Assembly (NCBI GenBank): GCA_036267755.1 | Contig: DATAVK010000106.1 | Coordinates: forward strand, 1-33,946 | Length of the DNA stretch: 33,946 nt | Source of the DNA: DATAVK01 sp036267755 | GTDB taxonomy: Bacteria > Actinomycetota > Actinomycetes > JAFAQI01 | Direction: 5' to 3' | Shown: one piece after another, positions 1 through 6,112 of the stretch | How positions within the stretch are numbered: position 1 is the stretch's first letter | Layout of the letters: each line of letters begins with the position of its first letter | Made by a program: the position numbers and the translations under genes | Notes under the pieces: generated by a model | The model's database searches: none | Told to the model about the DNA's origin: nothing | What the model saw: the letters and a program-made list of their open reading frames with translations, nothing else

Positions 1-174
1 AGCGAGCAGGTGGCTCGCCGGCGGGCGATGAAGTCCGCGACCGACAACGCGGACGAGCTCATCAAGAAGCTGACCCGGGACGCCAACTCGGCCCGCCAGG
101 CAGAGATCACGCAGGAAATCATGGAAATCGTCGGTGGTGCCGAGGCACTCGCCGGGACAGGGAGCGAACTATGA
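1..174 (+). CDS. atpG: ATP synthase gamma subunit, 3' end only
   Basis: Frame 1 is open from the window edge to a TGA at 172-174 and encodes about 57 residues. They form the C-terminal helix of F1 gamma: the MKSATDNA motif is followed by a charged helix and ARQAEITQEIMEIVGGAEAL, typical of the family's end, which forms half of the rotating central stalk inside the alpha3-beta3 ring. The stop overlaps the next start as ATGA (171-174), so gamma and beta are translationally coupled. The 5' part lies outside the window. The identification rests on this motif and on the position directly before atpD. Confidence 0.93.
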   Translation, partial: SEQVARRRAMKSATDNADELIKKLTRDANSARQAEITQEIMEIVGGAEALAGTGSEL

Positions 175-1616
175 CGGCCACGCTCGAAGAAGAGCAGACC
201 ACGACGGAGGGTGGTGTCGGACGCGTTGTCCGCGTCATCGGCCCGGTCGTCGACGTCGAGTTCGGCCCCGAGGACATGCCCGAGATCTTCAACGCGCTGC
301 ACTGTGAGCGCACGCTCGGCGACGACACGCGGACCCTGACCTTCGAGGTCGCGGGGCAGATCGGTGACAACGTCGTCCGCGCGATCTCGATGGAGCCCAC
401 CGACGGCCTGGTCCGTGGCGCCGCGGTGCAGGACACCGGCGCAGCCATCTCTGTCCCGGTCGGCGACGTGACCCTCGGTCACGTGTGGAACGTGCTCGGC
501 CAGCCGCTCGACGCGAAGCCCGAGGACGTCGACATCAAGGAGCGGTGGGCGATCCACCGTCCGTCCCCGCCGCTCGACGAGCTCGAGCCACGGACCGAGT
601 TCTTCGAGACCGGGATCAAGGTCATCGACCTGCTGGCGCCGTACGTGCGCGGCGGGAAGATCGGGATGTTCGGTGGCGCCGGTGTCGGCAAGACCGTCGT
701 CATCCAGGAGATGATCCGCCGGGTCGCGCAGCAGTTCGGTGGTCGCTCGGTGTTCGCCGGCGTGGGCGAGCGCACCCGTGAGGGCAACGACCTCTACCTC
801 GAGATGGAAGAGGCGGACGTCCTCAAGGACACCGCGCTCGTCTTCGGTCAGATGGACGAGCCGCCGGGGACCCGGCTGCGCATCGCGCTGGCCGGGCTGA
901 CGATGGCGGAGTACTTCCGCGACGTGCAGAAGCAGGACGTGCTGCTGTTCATCGACAACATCTTCCGGTTCACCCAGGCGGGGTCCGAGGTGTCGACGCT
1001 GCTCGGCCGGATGCCCTCCGCGGTGGGCTACCAGCCGACGCTGGCCGACGAGATGGGCGAGCTGCAGGAGCGGATCACCTCGACCCGTGGCCACTCGATC
1101 ACGTCGCTGCAGGCGATCTACGTGCCTGCGGACGACATCACCGACCCGGCGCCGCACACCACGTTCGCCCACCTCGACGCCACCACCGTGCTCTCGCGGT
1201 CGATCTCGGAGAAGGGCATCTACCCTGCGGTCGACCCGCTGGACTCGACCTCGCGGATCCTCGACCCGCGGTTCGTCGGCCAGGAGCACTACGACACGGC
1301 CCGTCGTACCCAGGAGATCCTGCAGCGCTACCGCGACCTGCAGGACATCATCGCCATCCTCGGTATCGACGAGCTCTCCGAGGAAGACCGGATCGCGGTC
1401 AACCGGGCCCGGCGGATCGAGCGCTTCCTGTCCCAGCCGTTCTTCGTCGCCGAGCAGTTCACCGGCATCCCCGGCAAGTTCGTCTCGCTCGACGAGACGA
1501 TCGACTCGTTCAAGCGGCTGTGCGACGGCGAGTTCGACGAGGCGCCCGAGCAGGCGTTCTTCATGTGCGGCGGTGTCGAGGACGTCGAGGCCAACGCCAA
1601 GCGCCTCAACGAATAA
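171..1616 (+). CDS. atpD: ATP synthase F1 beta subunit
   Basis: This is the catalytic beta subunit (481 aa, normal length) of the membrane F1Fo ATP synthase, which makes ATP from ADP and phosphate using the proton gradient. It has the N-terminal beta-barrel, then Walker A GGAGVGKT at residues 168-175, the GERTREGNDLY segment, Walker B (LLFIDNIFRFTQAG) and, in the C-terminal domain, the DELSEED loop (written DELSEEDR) that contacts gamma and epsilon. The start overlaps the atpG stop by 4 bases. In nearly all bacteria atpC follows immediately; here a palindromic repeat and three genes on the opposite strand come first, and epsilon is found 2.8 kb further on. No residue needed for function looks lost. 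Confidence 0.99.
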   Translation: MTATLEEEQTTTEGGVGRVVRVIGPVVDVEFGPEDMPEIFNALHCERTLGDDTRTLTFEVAGQIGDNVVRAISMEPTDGLVRGAAVQDTGAAISVPVGDVTLGHVWNVLGQPLDAKPEDVDIKERWAIHRPSPPLDELEPRTEFFETGIKVIDLLAPYVRGGKIGMFGGAGVGKTVVIQEMIRRVAQQFGGRSVFAGVGERTREGNDLYLEMEEADVLKDTALVFGQMDEPPGTRLRIALAGLTMAEYFRDVQKQDVLLFIDNIFRFTQAGSEVSTLLGRMPSAVGYQPTLADEMGELQERITSTRGHSITSLQAIYVPADDITDPAPHTTFAHLDATTVLSRSISEKGIYPAVDPLDSTSRILDPRFVGQEHYDTARRTQEILQRYRDLQDIIAILGIDELSEEDRIAVNRARRIERFLSQPFFVAEQFTGIPGKFVSLDETIDSFKRLCDGEFDEAPEQAFFMCGGVEDVEANAKRLNE

Positions 1617-1622
1617 CCCCCC

Positions 1623-1707
1623 AACACGCATGGCCCATTGGTGTTGCTATAGCGACACCCATGGGCCATCAGTGTGCCTATAGCGACACCAATGGGCCAT
1701 GCGTGTG
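1623..1707. repeat. Three-copy palindromic repeat array between convergent genes
   Basis: A roughly 30-base unit occurs three times: inverted at 1623-1652, direct at 1647-1676 and direct at 1678-1707. The two direct copies match at 27 of 30 positions with a 31-base period. The first two copies share a self-complementary CTATAG. Bases 1624-1652 and 1678-1706 pair over 29 positions with one mismatch, which would be a G-U pair in RNA, around a 25-base loop. The array fills the gap between the atpD stop and the stop of the convergent phosphatidyltransferase gene. It could serve as a two-way terminator, but no U-tract follows. A partial copy lies at 12609-12630. Confidence 0.85.
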
Positions 1708-1709
1708 GG

Positions 1710-2498
1710 TTAGGGGCGGAGCTTGCTGCTGTTGAGGATCGACAGCAGGTGGCCCACCACCACGATGCCCCCGATCACGAGCAGCGTGACGTCGAGCGTC
1801 CGGAACCCGAGCCGGGTCCCGCTGACGGCGTCGCCGATCCCCGCCAGTACGGCGAGGAGGGTCAACTCGATCGCGAGCAGCGCCCGGTTGAAGGGCAGCG
1901 TCCCCGCGACCCGGCGGGCCGTCGCGATGAGGCCGGGGCGTCGTGGCGCCGCGACGGCCGCCGTGTCAGCGACGGGCGGCCACCCAGCGACGGCGCGAGC
2001 CATGTGGACCAGGTCGGTCTCGGCCTTCGACAGCAGCACCAGCATGCCGGTGCCGAGCCCGATGGTGGTCCAGCCGTTGAGGTGGGTGGGGCCGCCGGCC
2101 GCGGAGACCCCGACGGCCACCGCCAGCCCGGCGTCGGTGACGTAATGCGAGACCCGGTCCAGGTAGATCCCGACCGCGCCCTTCTGCCCGCGCCACCGCG
2201 CCAGCTCGCCGTCGCAGCAGTCCAGTAGCTCCTGCAGCTGCACGATCAGGGCCGCGCCGACCGCCGCCCAGACCGACGGCGCCATGAGTACGGCGGCAGC
2301 CGCTAGCCCGCAGACGAGCATCGCGGCGGTCACGCCGTTGGGCGTCACCCGCGTCGGCGCCAGCAGGCGGGTCACGTAGATCGAGATCCGGCGCATGTAG
2401 AGCACGCCGGCCCAGTGTTCGCCGCTGACGCGGTTCAGCGTCGTGGCCGGCTGCGCGACCTCGCGCAGCTCAGCGATCGAGGGTCGAGACGAACTCAT
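1710..2498 (-). CDS. CDP-alcohol phosphatidyltransferase family membrane protein
   Basis: The 262-residue protein has several hydrophobic segments and the family signature DGxxAR-x8-G-x3-D near residues 95-115 (DCCDGELAR, then GIYLDRVSH). These enzymes displace CMP from a CDP-alcohol and transfer the phospho-alcohol to a hydroxyl acceptor at the membrane. The fourth acidic residue of the classical motif is His here (DRVSH instead of DxxxD). The ATG at 2498 has GGAAGAAG upstream and lies inside the 3' end of the dehydrogenase gene (29-base overlap), so the two are probably co-translated. An in-frame extension to 2621 is Arg/Ser-rich, overlaps the dehydrogenase completely and is rejected. Donor and acceptor are unknown; the context suggests a CDP-glycerol-like donor. 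Confidence 0.85.
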   Translation of the reverse strand: MSSSRPSIAELREVAQPATTLNRVSGEHWAGVLYMRRISIYVTRLLAPTRVTPNGVTAAMLVCGLAAAAVLMAPSVWAAVGAALIVQLQELLDCCDGELARWRGQKGAVGIYLDRVSHYVTDAGLAVAVGVSAAGGPTHLNGWTTIGLGTGMLVLLSKAETDLVHMARAVAGWPPVADTAAVAAPRRPGLIATARRVAGTLPFNRALLAIELTLLAVLAGIGDAVSGTRLGFRTLDVTLLVIGGIVVVGHLLSILNSSKLRP

Positions 2499-3528
2499 CG
2501 ATCTTCTTCCGCGTCGCCTCGGGCGAGAGGTCGAGGTGCTCGAGGATGGTGTAGCGGTCCGGCCGGGTTTTCGGCGCGTGCACGACCGCCGTCGTGAAGT
2601 CCTCGATGGAGAGCCCGACATCGCCGGGCAGCCGCGGCAGCTGATGTCGAGTCAGGCAGGCGTCGATCGCCGCCAGCTCCGTGATGTCCTGACGCAGGAA
2701 CGTGCAGAACAGCGCCCCTAGCCCGGCCAGCTCACCGTGGTTGCTGGTCCCCGGGAACAGCTCGTCGATCGCGTGCATGATCTCGTGGTCGCCGCCGCTG
2801 CTCGGCCGGCTGGTGCCCGTCACCGCCATGGCGAGCCCGGAGAGGATCAGCGCCTCGGCGAGCGTGGTGAGGAAGTCATCGGACTCGACCGAGTCGGGTC
2901 GGTACAGCACCGCGTTCGCGGCGGCACCCGACATCGCCGCGGCGAGACCGTCGATGTGCTCGCCGACGCAGACGGACGCCAGCCGCCAGTCGGCCAGCGC
3001 CGAGAGGTTGCTGATCACGTCGCCGACACCCGACCGCACCATGCGTGCTGGTGCCCGACTCACGTAGTCGAGGTCGACGATCACGGCCAGCGGGATGTGG
3101 ACGCCGTACGACGCCTTGCGCCCCTCGTGCATGAGCGACGCGGTCGGTGACGCGATCCCGTCGTGCGCCAGGTTGGTCGCGACGGACACCATCGGGAGCC
3201 CGATGAGTGAGGCGACGTACTTCGCGACGTCTAGCGTCCGGCCGCCACCGATCCCGATGAGGGCGTCGTACGACGAACCGCGGAGGGCGGCGGCCAGCTC
3301 CCGGGCCGCGTCGACCGACGCTTCGGGGACCTCGAGCAGGTCGGCGCCGGGCAGCTGCGGCCGAACGACCTCGGCGAGCTCCTCGCCCTGGCCGGTGCCG
3401 AGCAGCACAGCGACCTTGCCCCGGCTGGAGAACCCACCGTCGCTGAGCAGCTCACCCAGCCCGGCGACCGCGCCCCGACGGACATCCACCGTCAGCGGCG
3501 AGGCGATCATCCGAGCTAGTAGCGCCAC
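2470..3528 (-). CDS. Iron-containing alcohol dehydrogenase, sn-glycerol-1-phosphate dehydrogenase-like
   Basis: The 352-residue protein belongs to the dehydroquinate-synthase/iron-ADH fold, closest by eye to the EgsA/AraM group that reduces dihydroxyacetone phosphate to sn-glycerol 1-phosphate with NAD(P)H. The nucleotide motif GIGGGRTLDVAKY is clear. Likely metal ligands are present in order: Asp in NLAHDGIASP, His in SGGDHEIMH and His in TSNHGELAG. The GTG at 3528 is preceded by GGGAG at good spacing and overlaps the nucleotidyltransferase stop by 13 bases; a downstream ATG at 3510 has no such site. It is the middle gene of the minus-strand cassette between atpD and atpC. Substrate assignment comes from family resemblance; other phospho-polyols are possible. 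Confidence 0.87.
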   Translation of the reverse strand: MALLARMIASPLTVDVRRGAVAGLGELLSDGGFSSRGKVAVLLGTGQGEELAEVVRPQLPGADLLEVPEASVDAARELAAALRGSSYDALIGIGGGRTLDVAKYVASLIGLPMVSVATNLAHDGIASPTASLMHEGRKASYGVHIPLAVIVDLDYVSRAPARMVRSGVGDVISNLSALADWRLASVCVGEHIDGLAAAMSGAAANAVLYRPDSVESDDFLTTLAEALILSGLAMAVTGTSRPSSGGDHEIMHAIDELFPGTSNHGELAGLGALFCTFLRQDITELAAIDACLTRHQLPRLPGDVGLSIEDFTTAVVHAPKTRPDRYTILEHLDLSPEATRKKIDEFVSTLDR

Positions 3529-4247
3529 GCGATCTCCCGAGCCCGAGCCAGGTCGTCATGGTTGTCGACCTCGACCCACGAGACCTCACCGATCGGTGCC
3601 ACTGTGACGGTTCCGCCGTCATCGACGTACGTCTGGTAGCCGTCCTCGTAGTACAGGCCGGTGTCGCGGCGCCAGGTCTTCTCCAGCGCGGCCGCGAGAC
3701 CCTCGCCGGCGCTGCCACTGATGCGGGTCACCCCGATGTACTCACCGGCTGCGACAGCGGGATCGATGGCCTTGTTGATGCGCTGCATGTGGCCGGAGGA
3801 GTCGAGGATGATCTTCATCTCCTCCTCGGCAAGCGACTTCACGTCGTCCATGGCGAGCGTGATCGCGGCCTCGGGTGCCGCCAGCAGCGTCTGCTCGACG
3901 CTCTTCGGGTGCACCGTGTCGCCGTTGCACAGCAGGACGCCCTCGGCGAAGAACTCGCGGGCCAGCCAGAGCGAGTAGGCGTTGTTCCACTCGAGCGCCC
4001 GCTCGTTGAAGACGGTGCGCAGCCGCACTCCGTGCCGGCGCTGCAGCGCCTCGAGGCGGGAGTCGACCTGGTGGGACGACGCCCCCGTGACCAGGACGAC
4101 GTCCTCGATGCCGGCTGAGCCGAGGTTGTGGAGCGCGATGTCGAGGATCGTGACGTCGTCGGCGACCGAGAGCAGCGTCTTGGGCAGGTCGTCGGTGAGC
4201 GGCTGCAACCGGCGTCCCGCCCCCGCGACCAGGACGATGCCGATCAT
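3516..4247 (-). CDS. Sugar/polyol-phosphate nucleotidyltransferase
   Basis: The 243-residue protein has the nucleotidyltransferase N-terminal signature (IGIVLVAGAGRRLQPLT, then PKTLLSV), followed by the metal-binding Asp in LLCNGDTVHP. Members join a sugar or polyol phosphate to an NTP, giving an NDP-alcohol and pyrophosphate. The neighbours, a glycerol-1-phosphate-dehydrogenase-like gene and a CDP-alcohol transferase, suggest a CTP-dependent enzyme of the inositol- or glycerol-phosphate cytidylyltransferase type rather than a glucose-1-phosphate enzyme; that is inference. The ATG at 4247 has GAAAGAGG upstream. It is the first gene of the cassette and diverges from atpC across 177 bases. Confidence 0.87.
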   Translation of the reverse strand: MIGIVLVAGAGRRLQPLTDDLPKTLLSVADDVTILDIALHNLGSAGIEDVVLVTGASSHQVDSRLEALQRRHGVRLRTVFNERALEWNNAYSLWLAREFFAEGVLLCNGDTVHPKSVEQTLLAAPEAAITLAMDDVKSLAEEEMKIILDSSGHMQRINKAIDPAVAAGEYIGVTRISGSAGEGLAAALEKTWRRDTGLYYEDGYQTYVDDGGTVTVAPIGEVSWVEVDNHDDLARAREIAWRY

Positions 4248-4287
4248 CTGGGTAAGCCTCTTTCTCGCCGACGTGGCTGCGGCCCGA

Positions 4288-4304
4288 GGCGGCAGAAAGC
4301 CGCC
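4288..4304. other. Short perfect hairpin between divergent genes
   Basis: GGCGGC and GCCGCC are separated by AGAAA, giving a 6-bp stem and 5-base loop. It lies in the 177-base gap between the divergent nucleotidyltransferase gene and atpC, about 40 bases before the nucleotidyltransferase start. It could fold in that gene's leader. No T-run follows on either strand, so a terminator is not supported. Confidence 0.35.
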
Positions 4305-4412
4305 CTGGGGGGACGGGTCACGTTACATGGCGGTGACGCTGGACCGGCTGACCGACGCGGTACGCCCGCTCCCGACGACGCCACCCCGCAAGGCTCGGCC
4401 AATGGCCCCCGG

Positions 4413-4418
4413 TAAGAT
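4413..4418 (+). promoter_or_regulatory. Putative -10 of a leaderless atpC promoter
   Basis: TAAGAT ends 6 bases before the GTG at 4425, so transcription would begin at or next to the start codon. It gives atpC its own promoter, which it needs because three genes on the other strand separate it from atpD. No clear -35 element is visible. Confidence 0.5.
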
Positions 4419-4424
4419 CGCGGG

Positions 4425-4808
4425 GTGGCCACCATGGACGTTCAGCTCGTCGCGCCCGACCGCATGATCTGGTCCGGCGAGGCCGAGATGGTGATCGCCC
4501 GCACCGTGGTCGGAGACATCGGCATCCTGCCGCGCCACATCCCGCTGCTGGGCGTGCTCGCCGAGGCTCCGGTCCGGATCAAGCGCGAAGGTGAAGATGA
4601 CCTGGTCGCCGCTGTCCATGGCGGCTTCCTGTCGGTGGGCCGCGACGGCGTCCAGGTGCTGGCCGAGGTGGTCGAACTGGCCGACGAGATCGACACCGGG
4701 CGGGCCCGGCAGGCGCTGGACCGTGCCAAGGGCGGCGACGACGAGGAGTCGGCAGCTGCGGCCCGACGGGCCACCGCGCGGCTGCGCGCGGCCGGCGAGA
4801 CCGTCTAG
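4425..4808 (+). CDS. atpC: ATP synthase F1 epsilon subunit
   Basis: This is the central-stalk epsilon subunit (127 aa), which couples gamma to the c-ring and can inhibit ATP hydrolysis. The N-terminal beta-sandwich is evident (VQLVAPDRMIWSGEAEMVIART, DIGILPRHIPLLGVLAEAPV, GGFLSVGRDGVQVLAEVVELADEID) and is followed by the two-helix C-terminal domain ending in a charged ARRATARLRAAG segment. GTG 4425 fits a leaderless transcript and the usual N-terminal length; ATG 4434 with GGGGTGG before it is the alternative. It is separated from atpD by 2.8 kb and three antisense genes, so its dosage relative to the other F1 subunits must be set by its own promoter. Confidence 0.95.
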   Translation: MATMDVQLVAPDRMIWSGEAEMVIARTVVGDIGILPRHIPLLGVLAEAPVRIKREGEDDLVAAVHGGFLSVGRDGVQVLAEVVELADEIDTGRARQALDRAKGGDDEESAAAARRATARLRAAGETV

Positions 4809-4838
4809 TCGCCCTCTCACGCCTAGCGAGCTCCCGCT

Positions 4839-5429
4839 GTGACTGACCAGCTACCATTGGATCCGACCCGCACCGTGCTGCTGGTCATGGACTACCAGGT
4901 CGGTCTCGTGGGCCGGCTACCCGACGCCGACGCACTCCTGGAGCGGATGGCCGCCACCGTCGCCGACGTCCGCAGTCGCGGCGGCCACATCGGCTGGGTC
5001 AGGGTGGGCTTCGACGACGCTGACTTCGACGCCATCCCCGCCGCCAGCGTCATGGCGCGGATAGCGACACCCGACCGCCGCGCCGCGCTACACGCCGATG
5101 CGACGGAGACTCAGGTCCACGATCGGCTCAGCCCGCAGCCGCACGACATCAGCGTCCGCAAGACTCGGGTGGGCGCGTTCACCACCACGGACCTTGACCA
5201 GCAGCTTCGAGACCGCGGGGTCACCACGCTCATCCTGGCCGGAATCAGTACCAGCGGCGTTGTGCTCAGCACCGTGCGCGAGGCCATGGACCGCGACTAC
5301 CAGATCGTCGTCCTGGGCGACGCGAGCGCCGATCCTGAGCCCGACACCCACGCCTTCCTGATCAGCACGATCTTTCCCAGGTACGCGACCGTCATCGACG
5401 TCAGTGACCTGCCCGAGCTCTGGGGATAG
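4839..5429 (+). CDS. Isochorismatase/cysteine-hydrolase family protein lacking the Cys
   Basis: The 196-residue protein has the isochorismatase-like fold: a first strand with Asp18 (LLVMDYQ), Lys108 in SVRKTRVGAF and the GISTSGVVLSTVREA helix. Active amidase-type members read GxxTxxCV; here the nucleophile position is Val141, so the Asp-Lys-Cys triad is incomplete. True isochorismatases also lack the Cys but have other surroundings. The substrate cannot be named. The GTG at 4839 lies 30 bases after atpC, and the gene may be cotranscribed with it. The next gene runs convergently. Confidence 0.8.
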   Translation: MTDQLPLDPTRTVLLVMDYQVGLVGRLPDADALLERMAATVADVRSRGGHIGWVRVGFDDADFDAIPAASVMARIATPDRRAALHADATETQVHDRLSPQPHDISVRKTRVGAFTTTDLDQQLRDRGVTTLILAGISTSGVVLSTVREAMDRDYQIVVLGDASADPEPDTHAFLISTIFPRYATVIDVSDLPELWG

Positions 5430-5454
5430 GACCGTTGGCCTTGGGCCGCGTCGT

Positions 5455-6063
5455 CTAGCGGGGGGGCCGGCCCGCGCGCGGTGACCAGGTGAGGTCTCCT
5501 GCATCACCGTTGGCGACCCGGCCCAGGATGAACAGCAGATCGGACAGCCGGTTCAGGTACGTCGCGCACAGCGGGTTGGTGGTATCCGGCTCGGCCTCGA
5601 GGAGCGTCCACACCGCGCGCTCGGCACGGCGGGACACGGTGCGCGCCACGTGCAGGGCGGCCGCGGCCGGTGTCCGGCCCGGCAGGATGAACGAGTTGAG
5701 CGGCTCGAGCCGGGCGTTGTAGTCGTCGCAGGCCTGCTCCAGGTCTTCGACGTACCCCTCATCGATCCGCAACGGAGCCCATTTGGGAGCCTCGACGATC
5801 GGTGAGCACAGGTCGGCTCCCACGTCGAAGAGCTCGTTCTGGATCCTGGTGAGCAGCGCGGCCACGTCCTCGGGGAGCTCGCCCGTCGCCACCGCGACGC
5901 CGATCGCGCTGTTCGCCTCGTCTACGTCGCCGTAGGCCACCACCCGGGCGCCTGTCTTGCGGACCCGGCTCATGTCGCCGAGCGCGGTGGTGCCGTCGTC
6001 ACCCGTCCGGGTGTAGATCCGGGTGAGGTGGACCGTGGACGACGCCCGTTCGCGTTCTGCCAT
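5455..6063 (-). CDS. pduO: ATP:cob(I)alamin adenosyltransferase, PduO type
   Basis: This enzyme (202 aa) transfers the 5'-deoxyadenosyl group of ATP to cob(I)alamin, making the coenzyme used by acyl-CoA mutases. Family motifs appear in order: RIYTRTGDDGTTALGDMSR, AYGDVDEANSAIG, the SFILPG loop, ARTVSRRAERAVW with the catalytic Arg region, and the C-terminal NRLSDLLFILGR helix. The ATG at 6063 is preceded at 7 bases by TAACCT, consistent with a leaderless start. It is divergent from murA. Its likely clients in this window are the isobutyryl-CoA mutase and the MeaB system. It could equally be labelled cobO-like by pathway role; the fold motifs are those of PduO. Confidence 0.95.
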   Translation of the reverse strand: MAERERASSTVHLTRIYTRTGDDGTTALGDMSRVRKTGARVVAYGDVDEANSAIGVAVATGELPEDVAALLTRIQNELFDVGADLCSPIVEAPKWAPLRIDEGYVEDLEQACDDYNARLEPLNSFILPGRTPAAAALHVARTVSRRAERAVWTLLEAEPDTTNPLCATYLNRLSDLLFILGRVANGDAGDLTWSPRAGRPPR

Positions 6064-6070
6064 GACTGCG

Positions 6071-6076
6071 AGGTTA
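6071..6076 (-). promoter_or_regulatory. Putative -10 for the adenosyltransferase gene
   Basis: On the minus strand TAACCT ends 7 bases before the ATG at 6063, fitting a leaderless transcript. The divergent murA promoter lies about 25 bases away. Confidence 0.5.
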
Positions 6077-6100
6077 TCCGCCGAGCTGCCGACCGGCTCC

Positions 6101-6106
6101 TACGAT
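6101..6106 (+). promoter_or_regulatory. Putative -10 of a leaderless murA promoter
   Basis: TACGAT ends 6 bases before the GTG at 6113. This decides the murA start over the in-frame ATG at 6023, which would run back into the divergent adenosyltransferase gene. Confidence 0.6.
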
Positions 6107-6112
6107 GCTCGC

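Noticed and set aside
1623..1707. CRISPR-like array
   Set aside because: The units are adjacent with no spacers of constant length, one unit is inverted, and no cas gene is near.
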